This document shows, piece by piece, positions 47,501-60,700 of a stretch of 64,000 nt of DNA. The DNA is from Nymphaea colorata (taxonomy: Eukaryota; Streptophyta; Magnoliopsida; Nymphaeales; Nymphaeaceae): NCBI RefSeq assembly GCF_008831285.2, contig NC_045140.1:18102370-18166369 (forward strand), given 5' to 3'. Position 1 is the first letter of the stretch, and every line of letters begins with the position of its first letter. A program made the translations under genes and the position numbers. The notes below the pieces were generated by a model, which had not been told where the DNA came from, did not search any database, and saw only the letters and a program-made list of their open reading frames with translations.

Positions 47501-50500
47501 TGAAAACCAGAGATCAGGCAAATGATTTCAGCAGTGTCTGCTTCTATGCTTTCTGCAAGGATGATCAACTAAGATTCAGACACATAAATAAATAATCACA
47601 GCAGGGCTCCCTCCACTCCCATCATCATGAACATCCAACAAGGTACATCCACCTTGCAACTTCAAAGCCAACATCACCACCATTATCAACGTCAGTTAAA
47701 CAGGACACCTGTCACACCTCCAACCTTGAACTTGTATAAATTGCCAGCTAGATATCCTTGATCATGAGTTGCCTTCAATGACTTCAATTTGAGTTCTATA
47801 GCTTAAGCGAACTTCAACATGCAACAACATGTGTTACTTAGCTTATCCACAACCTTTTTTACAAAACAGGCTACTGCCATTCTGAAGTTCTTTAATCACC
47901 TCAGATCACATGGATGACAATTGCCCCGCCTTACTCTCACCAATTTTTTTCCTGCACTGACACCCAGGTGACATAGCTTTCATAAGCATACAAAGCCAGT
48001 TAAAAGATAATTCACTAATTGTTCTCCTCAAGAAAGTAGACAACAGGGTTTAAGCTTATCACTAATTGGAAAATCAGCCTTGCTATACCCTCCATTACCA
48101 TCTGAATATTTTCTAATCTTATCCTTCTTATAATGTCTGCCTCCATCACAATTCTTCCTGCATTTAGTCAACTTCTCCTCATCCCTCATTCTATCAGGAA
48201 TATATATATATACATATGTAGGCATTCAAAAACATGCTATAGGACAAAAGAATTTCACATAATCTTCATCTTGTATCATCCAAAATACACCTATATTTGT
48301 CACTGTCTCACACAATGCAATACTATATTTGTTACTGTCTCAGACCATGTAATACTATGATATATAACAAATGTAACCTAAAATAATGAATATTGTTGTG
48401 GCCAAATTCTAGGGAAGGCCATTGTTTTCTTAATATTACAAAGAGTGGGGATATGCTGGAAAGACACTTTTGAAATAATCTATACACCAAATCTTAGTTT
48501 CTTAAAATTTTGGGAGTCATTAGAACCTAGCTACGTATAAGATATATATTATATATTCTTGTTGTCACAGATCTTGCCATTTTAACAAATATGGCTTTAT
48601 AAATGGAAAAAATAAGGAAAACTACAGAAACATGTGAAAATCAATATATTTAGCATATTGCCAAAAGGAAAATATCACAAAAATATAATTACAATATTTT
48701 CACGATTTTTTGCGAACTTTTTTCAGAAACAAAACATTTCATCATAAGTCCTTTGAATTTTTATGAATGTTCTTGTAAGAAAATTAGTAGAAGACTCATG
48801 GCTCTTAATTCTTTCTATCATTTTTATATTTTTGGGTTCCAAACATAAACTTTTATACACTAGTACCTGAAAAGACCTCACCGATGAAATCTCAAGAATG
48901 ATATTTGTGATAGTGATTCTATATCAAAGATCTATGAAAACATTAGTGTAGACAATCGACTGAACAACATCTTATAGTCAAAAGCCCCTCTTGGCTCTCT
49001 AACCCTAAGTTTAGTACTTTGACCAGCATAGAGCCTATGTGACTGCTAGATGGAAGGTAGTTAGGCATTTCTTCCTTTTCCACTTTTTCAGCGTCTAAAC
49101 ATATGAGCAACAATGGACAATTATATGACTTTCTTGCAATTGTTTTTCATTCTCCAGCTACTGTTACAATTTCCAAGTTAGTGCATTAACATAAGCTTAT
49201 TCTGGCTCTCGTCTCAGATGATTGGTCTTGCATAAGCAACAAGTAAGCCTTTCCGGCCCATGATCGTCCAGGTGTTGATGAGGTTTTTTCACTACTAAGC
49301 TATGTAGTGAAAGCCCTACACAGCAACAGGCAGATCGTCAAAGAAGCCTAGGCATGAGGCAGCAGTAGGGGCTAAGTGAGTCCTATTTGACAGAAAATAT
49401 GAAGAAAAAAAGATGAATAAAAAGGAAAATCAGGGTGGATGTTTTGAAATCCATGCACAAACAATAAACTAGAAGATAGAACATACTTAGCTTTTTAGTA
49501 TTAAAGATTAAAAAAGCTAAAAATAATGTTCTTTTGTTTCAGGTCCTAAGGTACCCCAGCCTAGGCATTTAGGCTGCTGTCCAGAACCTAAGCAAGCATC
49601 TCACTGCATTTTTATCTCAGCAGCTACTAAAAGAAAATTGAAAGTTGGCAAACAAAACTAACTCTGGGCTTTTGTAATTTTCAAGATTGCCACTACTTTC
49701 TCTCTCCAACTAAAAAAATGTTGAATAACAAAACAACACACTTCCTTGCTGGGAAAGTAAAGGGAATTTGAAAAGTCAAAAGGTTGTCCTGATTGAATAA
49801 CCATTACCCAGTGAATTGACTGAATTCACAAATCAGTTGCTGTCAAGACACTGGTCAAAAGATTTTCAACAAGTTCCTAGTTTTACATCTTTTGAAGCAT
49901 CAGTGCCCTAGAGATCATTGTTTTCATTTCAATTCATCATAGAGCTGAGATGAACTTTAAGCCTGATGGATTTTTTTAGATCCAATAACGGACAACAGGC
50001 TGTTCGTTTGTTTAAACTTTATAGATAACCGAACCTCAACAATCTAACTATTCATATTGGAATATGTAGGTGAGATGTGAAGAAGCTACATAACAAAGAA
50101 ACAGTATTTAGAAAAGAAGATCCAGTCAACCATAGGGCCCTCAGATTTTTAGATGTGAAGAAACTAGACAACCAAGACAGTATTTCAAAAAGAAGATCCA
50201 GTCAACCATAGGGCCAAGATAATGTTTCTCTCAGTCCTGTCCTGTTTTTTGTTCCTCAATTCTTGTCCGTTGGGTATCTATGTTAATCAAACCAAATTAG
50301 TTCAAAATACTTCTCATACTTCCACCATTACTCAAGTTCAACACAACCATTACAAATAGGCATAGATAAACATCTGAAACTGAACCAATATGAAAATCTG
50401 CAACAAAATGATGGTTTGCAGCCATTTATTTCCTTCAAGGCTAGAAAACTGAAAGCCTAAGGGGAGCAGAATGTTTATGGACATTCATTTTCCAAGACAA

Positions 50501-52301
50501 TTATAAGAACCAGTAGGTTTAAGGAGATAACCATCTTTGCAAAGTTCCCAAAGTTAGATGTTCATCTCAACTCCCAACTGAATACATGTTTGATAATTTT
50601 GAATTATTTATCAAGCAAGTTCTAGAAAAGTGGTCAACTGCTAATAATAAGAATATATGAAGATCCAATGCCATTATACTAAAAATGATAGAATGGTTAT
50701 CAATCACTTAACTGCATGTGCATTCCATGTATGAAACCTATTTTTTGATCCGTCAGATTTTATATGCAGACAATCCACATTTAACAGAAAAAGGGGACAT
50801 AGTTTATCTAAATAAAACACACCATAAAGCCAGGAAAAAAAAACAGAAATTTATATTGCCACAAGTTGACCTTTAATCCTGGAACATAGTCCCCACGCTT
50901 GTAGTAAGCTGGACTTTTTGCTGCCCTCCATTCTGCAGTTCCCATCCCATCTGCATCCAAAGAAAATCAACAATAAGAACAACTTCAAAAGCAGAGTTTA
51001 AGTAGTTCTCCTATATTTCCACAAGACAGAGTACTTAACACTTGAATCACGCAAAAAAAAATAATCCCCCAAACTCCTAGGAGACAAATCGAGGGTCTCC
51101 CGACATCAGTGTCCCCACAATGATCGAAATTAACCTCTAATCCCTAAGAACTTGAACAAATACAAGTAACTAAAGAAAAGAGCTTTTCAAGATTCTAGCT
51201 ACTTCCAGTCAGATGGGAAATTGGAAGGCCTAGTTCAAGTTACAGAACTAACCATCATCATGAACAGCTGACCAAAATTGATCTAAAATTTTATACAACA
51301 GTTCAAACCATTTTCTGGAAGGATAATGAGTAAATAAGCGCAATTCACAATTAATTCAACAAATAGCAATCTTAAAAGCCTCATCCACCATTAGAATCCA
51401 GCATTTTAATTATCATAAAAAGAACATCCTGCAGTATGTCTTCAACGCTATCAATGGTTAAGCAGACGCAGAGTTAAAAACAATCAACCAACAACTAATT
51501 GACGCCAAATCATACACAATTCAAGAACCCAGAATGCAAATGCTGGGAAAAAAAGAAACTGAAAACGGAAGGAACCAGGGGAAACTGAGAGAAATTCTTA
51601 CAATGGTTGTTCTCGCACACGAGGATCGCGGGCAAGTCCCATAGGGCAGAGATGTTGAGGGCCTCGAACAGCTGTCCCTGGTTCGCCGCCCCGTCTCCGT
51701 ACAGCGCGAACGAGACAGCTTCATCTTTTACGTACTTCTGAGCGAAGGCGAGGCCGCAGCCAAGAGGCACCTGGGCTCCGACGATGCCGTGTCCGCCAAA
51801 AAACCCGTTCTCTTTCTTGTAGAAGTGCATCGATCCGCCCTTCCCTTTCGAGCATCCGGCAACGCGACCCATGAGTTCGGCGAACGCCTCGACGAGCGTT
51901 CCGCCCCGGGCGAGGTAGATGCAGTGGTCACGATAGGCCGTGATGATGCAGTCCCTGCGGGTCGTCGCCGCCTCCATCCCGACAGCGACGGCCTCCTGCC
52001 CGTCGTACAGATGGCAAAACCCTCGGATCAGCTTAGCCTTGTAGAGCGAATCAGCGGCTATCTCCATCCTTCTCATCAGCGCCATATCTCGGAAGAAGCC
52101 AAAGAGCTCCTTCGGCGTCGTCTCCACCGATCGCGAGGGTGGCTCGATCTTGTGGCCCGTGAAGGGAACGCTCGTCTCGATCGTGAGCGTCGTCGAGTCA
52201 TCTGTAGATAGACGCCGGAGCTGGCGGAGGAGTGGGGTAGCGACGGTGGCCGCGGTGGGGAGGTGGAGGAGTCGAGAGCGGGCGCGAACTAGGGAGTTCA
52301 T
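44586..52301 (-). CDS. PDHA: Pyruvate dehydrogenase E1 component subunit alpha, mitochondrial (8 exons)
   Basis: Exons on the minus strand are 51602-52301, 50871-50950, 46098-46175, 45264-45359, 45103-45174, 44890-44943, 44708-44773 and 44586-44630. All have GT-AG borders and correct phase, giving 396 residues. The Arg-rich N-terminus without acidic residues ([20 protein letters not shown], to about residue 33) is a mitochondrial targeting peptide. The thiamine-diphosphate motif runs from GDGAANQG (202-209) to ENNHYG (230-235), split by intron 1. The phosphorylation loop [20 protein letters not shown] (293-312) keeps Ser299, equivalent to mammalian site 1 targeted by PDH kinase. With E1-beta the enzyme decarboxylates pyruvate and passes the acetyl group to E2 lipoyl domains in the matrix. 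The plastid isoform is much more divergent, so the mitochondrial assignment is firm. Exon 1 is GC-rich. Intron 2 is 4695 bp, far longer than the others. Confidence 0.96.
46176..50870 (-). other. Large intron 2 of the PDHA gene (4.7 kb)
   Basis: This AT-rich intron separates residues 260 and 261. It contains short tandem repeats: a ~20-bp unit twice near 47170-47215, a ~38-bp unit twice near 48290-48357 and a ~80-bp unit twice at ~50070-50215. No complete mobile element, LTR pair or nested gene was recognised. Minus-strand donor and acceptor sites at both ends are canonical. Confidence 0.85.
50073..50215. repeat. Imperfect tandem duplication inside PDHA intron 2
   Basis: Two adjacent copies of about 65-75 bp each run from gatgtgaagaa.cta to gatccagtcaaccatagggc, with a few substitutions and small gaps between copies. 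Confidence 0.85.
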
Positions 52302-55300
52302 GATTTAGGGTGAGAATTCTTCTTAGTTTTCTTAACAAAATCCTGTTTTGAGTGTCTTACGCGTCGAGCTCTCGGCAGGAATTGCAGAGAGCGAGCGCTG
52401 GAGATGGAAGGAGATGTCCCCCGAATCGAGGAGGCACGAACGAAGGGTTGCAGGGGATAAAGGAAAGGAAGACGATGACGAAATAAAAAAATTCTCTTGC
52501 CAAAAGCATGCCACATAAAGTATCTAAAAGTTAAGCCCCAAGAAAGTGAACACGTTCTTCGATGTTAGGATGAACGCAACTTCACATCGAGGGGGGCGAC
52601 ACACTACACGTGACATGAAGATAAGAAGGGTGCTTAATCCTTACGTTCTCTGAAATTTACCTATTTCCTTGCTGTTCATCTGTGGTAGGTGGGGATTTTT
52701 CAACCGGGCCAGCTAACTGCTCGGGTACCTGTCCGGATCCGAGACATGGCTCAGCAGAAAAAGCGAGGAGCCAAGATCCAGAATGAAGAAAGAAACTGGG
52801 GACCCACAAAATCTCTCACTTTTAATAAGCTTCATGTAGAAATTAAAATCTGAAGTTATTGCCAATAAAAGCATGATAACAAGGAGATGATCTTAGTGAT
52901 AAAGCTTTATTAAGATGATATATTGCAAAGCAAAGTATTTTCTTTAGTCCCATCAAATATAGTTCTGATATTGCAGTTAGATTGACCGTGAGCAAATTTG
53001 CGGCACGGAGAAAGGAAAAGTGAGAGATGACCCGATATTGTTTGTCCACTTTCGGTTTAGGCTTTCCATAAGCTTAGACATCTATGATTTGGTTTCATTT
53101 TGGACAGCACCAATGTGGTTGAACCCATCCGTCCTAGAGTTAGGTGCGAAGCATGTGGATCCAAGTGGGTAGGTCTGTACGTTCCAAATAATCCACTAAA
53201 TGTGGATCTGGATTCAGGTCGAACTGAATTTTGAAAACCAAATCAATATCCGATCCTGCTTGGCAGGATCCAAGATTTTTGGCTGCAGTCCTCATATACG
53301 TCAACGTACGATGGAGAAGAATCAGAGATGTAGTAAGGATTCGCAAAATACATTCAGGAAGACAAAATGAGTGTACCCTAAGACACTTACAGTGAGGAAC
53401 ACACAAAATTTACGGCCTCCCACTTGGGGATGCTATTGTACAGCTCCACGCATCGGAAAGATGAGCTGAGGAATGTTGTCATCCGAAAAAGAGAGAAACT
53501 GTGCCCTGTCAAGGATATTTGGGAAGTGCGAGAGAGAGGCGTTTCGACCCTCAAGAGCTCTACGACATTGCCTGCTTCACCTCTTATTGTTGGAGACGAC
53601 ACCAATGCGGACGTTTGAAACATGTATGTTAGAGAGACAGTGCGGTAGTGCAACCATCTCAGGAAGGAGAAGGTCATCCGCATTAAGGTTGTAAATAGCC
53701 TGTTCTGGATCATTCCTGCCTTTACTGATCATGGCACCCGTAATCTTCTTGGAGTCTATGGAAAGCGTGAGGGTGTGAATGAGAACGTCAAACCTGTCAC
53801 TTGAAGGCCATGGTCCACAGTGAAGATCAAAATTAGTCCAGTATTCAATATCCCTAGAAGAAGCTTTCCAATCGATGGAAAGGATCTGCTCAACACAGGA
53901 AGACCAAACCATTTTGCTGAATTGCCCAATGGAAAAGGACTGATCTGCATGGAAAGCCTCATTTCAGGAGGGAGATCTTCAAGGAATGAGAAAAGAACGA
54001 TGGGTTCCTCCTCTGACTCAAATCTCTGAGCCTGGCACCTCAGTCTCTGTTTCGGTGACTTTTCTGAGCTCTGCTTTGTAGTTGCAGCAGTAAGATTTCA
54101 TCTTCTTCGCAATTTGACACATATGATTTGCATTAACGAACCCATATATGTCTTACATGTTGGCCATTGATTAGCATTAATGAAGAAACTGTTGAACATG
54201 AATCAGAAGGTGCGTATGTTGCTGAAAACCGAGCTTGTTGTCTAGAAGCGTGTCTAGAAAGGTTGCTGAGGCAAGCCATGGTAAGGCACCAGCCGCACGA
54301 TTAAACTGTGAAAATATGAGGCCCTTTGATGAATTTTTCAAATAAGATGACATTATTTCACTTGGACATGAAGATGGCATTTTTCACATTGTTGCTTGTG
54401 TGAATATCCAACTCACCAACAATTTGACCAGAACAGCTTTGCCTAACTTTATCAGCGGAACTGGTTAAAGTGACAGTTACAAGAGCATGGTGGCTCTCCG
54501 ACCTTGAAATCAAGGTTTCACTTTGAACGAGAGATGCATTATTTTAGAGTAGACGGAAGAAAAAATTACGCATTGGGGAAAGACAATGACAAGGCTTTTA
54601 ACAGTCTCGAGATAGGGCATCGGGCATTGTATTGTGATGACAAGAACAACTTCCATATTTTTGTCTTTACCGATCCGCAACTCGTTCTTCTAAATAGATC
54701 TATCCACTGTCTGTCATTGACATGAAGTAAATCATGCCCCATGCTTTTGAGTAGAGCGCTGGCTCGTTCAAACTCAAGTCGAGCTACGTTCTGACTGTAT
54801 CATTTCCATGAAAAGCGACTGGCAAGGGATTTCTCCTGCCTCCAACAGCATGTCAAAACGGATTTTCCAATAAATGCCACTGCATATACCACAAGTAACA
54901 AATATGATAACGGAATAAGTTGCAGAAAATACATGTAATTTATCATCATTTCAGTTTCCAATTATTTGATGTACATCACCAAGGATTAACGAAGAATAAA
55001 AAAACATGACAAAGCCATCTACCAGTTTTTCCCCTTTTTCCTCTGTGTGTGAGCGTGTGACTATGCATAAGGGCATGCAATTCAGTAGCCAGAGTCTACT
55101 GGGGACAGCGGCATTTTTACCAAGTGCCTATAACAAAGGTCTAAGAGAGCATCCCTGAAGCAAAATTGAGAGGTTTCGAAAGTCTTTGGTCATGTGCATG
55201 CACCTATGGGTGCATACTGCACAATCAGAAGCATAAGGAGCAGTTGAAAGTTTCATGTTCTGTTTCAGCACAAAATCCAGTGTTTTGTATGTGATAAAGT

Positions 55301-57074
55301 GCTCAAATAAAGGAGAAAACACCATAACGTCCTCGCTGGAATTAAATATACTTGGAACTGGAAACCCAGTTTAAGGGAAGAATACAACCGGTAAGCACTC
55401 TAAAAATTTTATCTAAGAAAAGCTTCATCGATGGTGAGGATATGCTAAAAATCTCAAACAACTAAGAGACCTACACACTATCTGAGGACACTGCTTCCAA
55501 GGAGAAGATTCGTCATGCATAAATTCAATGTCATTTTCCACTATCTTTTCTCATCTAAAGTTCTAAACCCAAGCAAAGGAACTCCTAAGAGAAATTGCCA
55601 AAGTACTTCACCTTCCAGCTCTGGATGCCTCCACAAGCATATGTGCATGTTTTTGCTGATCTAATGGGAAGCCATAGAGTATCAGCTCCTTATACACATA
55701 TACAAAATATTCCCATTGATATGCAGCAGCAGAAGGCTCTAACATAGAACTGTACGAGTGTGAATCAGGACAAACAGTAGCAGAATCACCAAGGATGCAG
55801 GAGAACAGGCAGTAAGCATTTTAGTTCATTCAAATAGACCTTTAGCTTCAGCAAACATATTAAGCATGACCGTTATGACTCCTATACTTGGAGAAACAAA
55901 AGTCTGGATGTGATCAAAGATAGATATGCATTTGTTGAACCGATCATGCCAGTAATGCTTTCTCGAATGACCTATGAGAATGAACCTTTTTCAGCTTGTC
56001 AATCTGGAAGTATGTCAAAAGTGAAAACATCAAAACCAAGACCTCAAATAAATTATTTAAGTCATGCAATGCTGAAGAACCTAAGCTTCATTGAAATAAA
56101 AAAACATTAGAAGCTGCAGAAGAGAGCTTTTTCATACTACGACAGAAGAGAAGGGGAGAGAAAGTGGGAGGCCGCTGATCAAACAGCACAAAACCTCTGT
56201 GTTCTGTGAGAGAAGAGATGCCTCCTGCGAAGATGGAAGGCTGTCATGACAAGCTGCGAGACAAGTGTGAAGCCATCATCACCTGTGCAGGATGATCGAA
56301 GCCTTCACCTATGGGATAGGAGTGAAGGTCTGGCGTGAAGGCAGGAGGTGATGCTCTAAGGGGCAAAGTCAGAACCCCAGCAGGAAACTATTTTCCGGAA
56401 TCCTTATTCCAGAATCATTCCACAATTCCATAATAATAATTCTGTGCATGATAGGTAAGGTGCATTTTTTTAATTTTTTGAAAAAATTACCAGAGTAGCA
56501 GTGTTTTTCTCACCCATTAAATGGCCAATAGGGTCCATTTTATGGCCTGGAATTACTTTTAAAATTAATCCACCAAATTACTCTATGTGAGGACGAGCTA
56601 GAACAATTATTCCAGTTTCCAGGTGAGTGATGTGTTTGATGGCCTGGGCCCTGGACTAACAATCTCATAAAAAGCATTCTGCTGCTTGATTATTACAAAG
56701 CAAAAATTCTGGAACAATTTAGTTTACCATTGGGCTGCTGTAGTTATAGTTGAAAAAAAGAACTGTTACAGCAAGAAGCACCCATATGCAAAAGTAACAG
56801 GAATAGAAAAAATCATGTTACAAATGATATATTGGAGACATACAATTAATCTCATCTCCTCCAGCCAGAAGCAATACTCATGGTGATGCTATTTCTTAGT
56901 CCCATCCAGCATCTTACCATCCAATCCAGGACCAGGTATGCATGTAATACCCATGAAGCGCTTCATATCTTGGTAAAAAAGATAGCTCACCAGCTACTCT
57001 TCATCTGAGGAACTGCCAGAGTCAAACAATTGTGCTCTTGGAATTTTCTTTTTCATCAGAGATCCAGTTCCAAC
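52302..57074. other. Intergenic DNA between the PDHA and Copia loci
   Basis: The first ~200 bases are the PDHA 5' leader and promoter (minus strand). A cluster of overlapping minus-strand frames at 53387-53962 has coding-like composition in part but shifts frame and matches nothing I recognise. The remainder is AT-rich and shows no supportable gene. Confidence 0.4.
53387..53962 (-). other. Cluster of overlapping minus-strand frames, possible decayed coding sequence
   Basis: Three minus-strand frames overlap here (53756-53962, 53577-53912 and 53387-53713). The middle one (for example TLSIDSKKITGAMISKGRND and IYNLNADDLLLPEMVALPHC) has balanced, protein-like composition. A real exon broken by frameshifts would look like this, but so can chance frames. 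I recognise no family. Confidence 0.2.
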
Positions 57075-57432
57075 TGTTAAAATATAAATCTTTCACCAGC
57101 ACGTTGAAGAGGAGTCTCTTAGGATTCCACCTCCTTGTAGAATGTGTTAAAATATTTAATGTCTTTGTAACATGTGAAGAGTCTCCTAGGATTCTATGTT
57201 ATAGTTAATATCCTTGTTATATGGGAAGTCTCCTAGGATTCTATGTTGTAGTTAATATCCTTGTAATATGTGAAGTCTCTTAGGTTTCTATGATGTAATT
57301 AATGTCCTTGGAGCTTGTGAAATCTCCTAGGATTCTACGATTGGAGACTCTTAGAATTCTGAAAATGAAATTATAAATAGAGGCCGTGCAAACCATTTTG
57401 GCTACGGCTTCTTCTCCTCAGTTTCTTCTTGT

Positions 57433-57476
<44 letters not shown>

Positions 57477-57528
57477 CCTGCGTGAGTGCTGTTTTCGGGT
57501 TACAGATATTGGTGCTACATTTCTATCA
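57075..57528 (+). repeat. Copia 5' LTR
   Basis: This 454-bp LTR contains a TATA box tataaata at 57372-57379 and, before it, a minisatellite with 47-bp periodicity (motif gtctcctaggattct-like at 57114, 57181, 57228, 57275 and 57322). A (CT)n tract at ~57440-57471 lies in the transcribed part. Transcription probably begins near 57405. Confidence 0.97.
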
Positions 57529-57748
57529 TGGTATCAGAGCGCCAGGTTACGTTATCTCTACCAAACGAAATGCCCAAACAGGTCTGATCTGGTTAGAACT
57601 CTTTTCTCATCTTGTCTCTATCCTGAATTTACTTTTCTCTTGCGCAATTCTTGTTCCTTTTTCTTCTTGCTTACCAAGGACACATCTTGTTATATCGTGT
57701 CTTCTTTCCCTCTCATCTTCTACCTATATACCATTCCTTTCTGCTGTC

Positions 57749-60700
57749 ATGGAAAACCTTTCGCATTCTGGCATGTCCTCAAGTTTTCTTCCTCACCTTA
57801 TTACCGAAAAACTCAACCATGAGAATTATCTGATCTGGAAAAGGCAAATCATGCCTTTCATAAGAAGTCAAGGCCTCTTTGGACATCTCGATGGTTCAAC
57901 AAAGGCTCCACCAATATCCGTCTTACAGGAAATAAAAAATGAGGCAGGAGAAGTTATTGCTGTTCATGAAGACAACAATCCTGAACATGCTATGTGGATG
58001 AGACGTGATCAAAGTCTGGTTGCGTATATTTTGTCCACTTTATCTCAACAAGTGTTACTTTCAGTTTCTGATGATTGTACTGCAGAAGAATTATGGGAAA
58101 CCCTTGCTGATACCTTTTCCCAAATATCAGAAGCTCGAATTATGTACTTAAAGAAAGAATTTCAGAATTTGAGCAAAGGTTCAACGTCTATCATGGATTA
58201 TTTGGGGCGTATTAAGGCCGTCGCAGACCAACTTGCTGCCTCAGGGAATAACATTTCTGATAAGGAAAAGGTGCAGCAAACCTTGAATGGACTTAGGCAT
58301 GATTATCATGCTTTTATTACAGCTTTTGAGGTCCTTCCTGTTCTGCCTTCCTTCAACGAACTACAAGGTAAACTTCTCCAACATGAAATGAATATGAAAA
58401 GAGTCATTGAAAGGACTGATCAAGGGAACTCCCAAAATGTGTTGGCTATGAATGTAAAGTTTGGTAAGAGCCATGGGAACTCCAACCATAGTGGTCGTGG
58501 CATTCTACCAACACCACATAACCAAGGTATGTCTCCTTTGGATACTTCAAGAAAAATACCAATTTGTTTTCAGTGCAACAAGAAAGGACACATGAAGGCA
58601 CAATGTTGGTTTAATCCTCAAAATAAAAACAAAGGGGTAAGACATGATTATAAACAAGGAGGACAAAGTTCTAAATCCACCGCTGAAGATATGCAACAGC
58701 TATTGATGGCCGCATTCTCAAAGATGACTATAAAGCAAAATGAGCAGGGAGAATGGTTCTTGGATTCAGGTGCAGCTACCCATGTGACAGGAAATGCAGG
58801 TAAATTGACTAACTTATCCCCTCATTACGGTAGAAGTTGCATTATAACAGGTGATGGAAAATCTCATCCTATTACACATATTGGAAATGCACATATTCCA
58901 TTGTCATCCTCGTCTCTATCACTGTCTAATGTTGTTCTTGCTCCCAATATCAAAAAGAACATCATATCCATTTCTAAACTCATTGATGATACAAGCTCTT
59001 CTGTTGAATTCACACCTTCTTCTGTCTATGTCAAGGACCTCCAAACAAAGAAAATGTTCGCTAGAGGGGAGCGTCAAGGGAATATGTACGTCCTCAAGGA
59101 ATGTCTACCCAAGGATTCATCCACTTTTGATATAGGATTGAAGACATTTTCTCTTTCTCATAATGCGTCATCAGTGCCAAGGTCTTGCCATTTTCAATCA
59201 AAAGTAAGGGGCCCTAACCAATTTTTGGAGTCTGATTTGTGGCATAGTCGGCTAGGACACTGTGGTCGACATTTCATTGAAAAACTTGTCACAGATAGTC
59301 TCATTCCAAGATCAAGTTTACCTCTTACTTCAAGTGTCAAAAAATGTTCAAGTTGTGGACTTTGTAAGAGTCATGTTTTACCTTTCCATAATATAAATCA
59401 AAGGGCTTCCAAACCTTTTGAAACTATTTTTTCTGATGTATGGGGGCCAGCCCCTATTGATTCCATGTCTGGGTCAAGATATTATGTCTTATTCATTGAC
59501 TCTTACTCACGTTTCACCTGGATTTACTTCATGAAACACAAATCAGAAGTACCTCACATATTTCGAAACTTCTATGCCATGATTCAAACTAAATTTTCAT
59601 CCAATGTGGTGCATTTTCAATGTGATGGAGGGGGAGAATATTCCTCGCTTGATTTTATTGAATTTCTACGTGAAAAAGGGATAACTAGACAAATTTCCTG
59701 CCCTTACACACCACAACAAAATGGTGTAGTTGAGCGGAAACATCGACATATAGTTGAAAGCGCCATGAGCATGATGCATGATACTAATGTGCCCATTTCC
59801 TTGTGGACTGAAGCCTTCCATACTGCTGTATACATAATAAATTGTTTGCCTATGACACTCTTGATGTCTAAATCGCCATATTTTACACTCTTAGGCAAAC
59901 AACCTGATTACAAGAACTTGAAGGTTTTTGGTTGTGTATGCTATGTTCACGTTGATGCTGCCTTGAGGAACAAGTTTCAAGACAAAGCTATTCAATGTAG
60001 ATTCGTTGGATATGCTGATGAATATAAAGGTTTTCGATGCTATGATCCAACAACTAAACGTATCAAAACTTCAAGAAATGTCATTTTTGATGAACATAGT
60101 TTTGATAATACAAATGAAATGCCTATGACCATTGAATCTTATGATCCCTGGACCAGTACACAGTTATTCAATGCAGATCCTGTTATAGAAAATGATGTGC
60201 CTCAAAGTGAAGATTCAGAGAGAGCAATACAACCGTCGGATATGGCTCAAAGTGAAAATCAAGAAGATCCAACACAGTCATTAAGTCATCACGAAAACAA
60301 TAATGAACAGAGCAACGATGCACATCGGTATTCGGGTCTTATCTACAGTCGACGACTAAGGGACAGAGATGCTCACAGTGAAGAAGACAACATGCCCCAC
60401 CTTAGAAGATCCCAACGCATTCGTCATCCCATTCACAGGTGGGTTAGCTATGATTCTTTATCACTTGATTTTCAGTTATTCATGGCAAAAGTTGGCAAGG
60501 AGGAAGAACCTACTTCATTTGATGAAGCATCAAAATCACATCATTGGAGAAAGGCTATGAAAGAAAAAATGGATGCCTTGCATGAATGTGGAACATGGGA
60601 GATCGTTTCGAGGCCACACGAAAAGAACGTAGTGGGCTCCAAATGGGTATACAAAATTAAATACAAACCTGACGGCAGCATAGAAAGACACAAAGCAAGG

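Noticed and set aside
52298-52516. 72-codon minus-strand frame just upstream of and overlapping the PDHA start
   Set aside because: It could be an upstream ORF only if transcription starts before 52516. Its composition is low quality and no promoter element supports that start site.
57386-57748. N-terminal extension of the Copia polyprotein beginning inside the 5' LTR
   Set aside because: This part covers the (CT)n tract, LTR end and primer-binding site and has no Gag similarity. The ATG at 57749 begins recognisable Gag.
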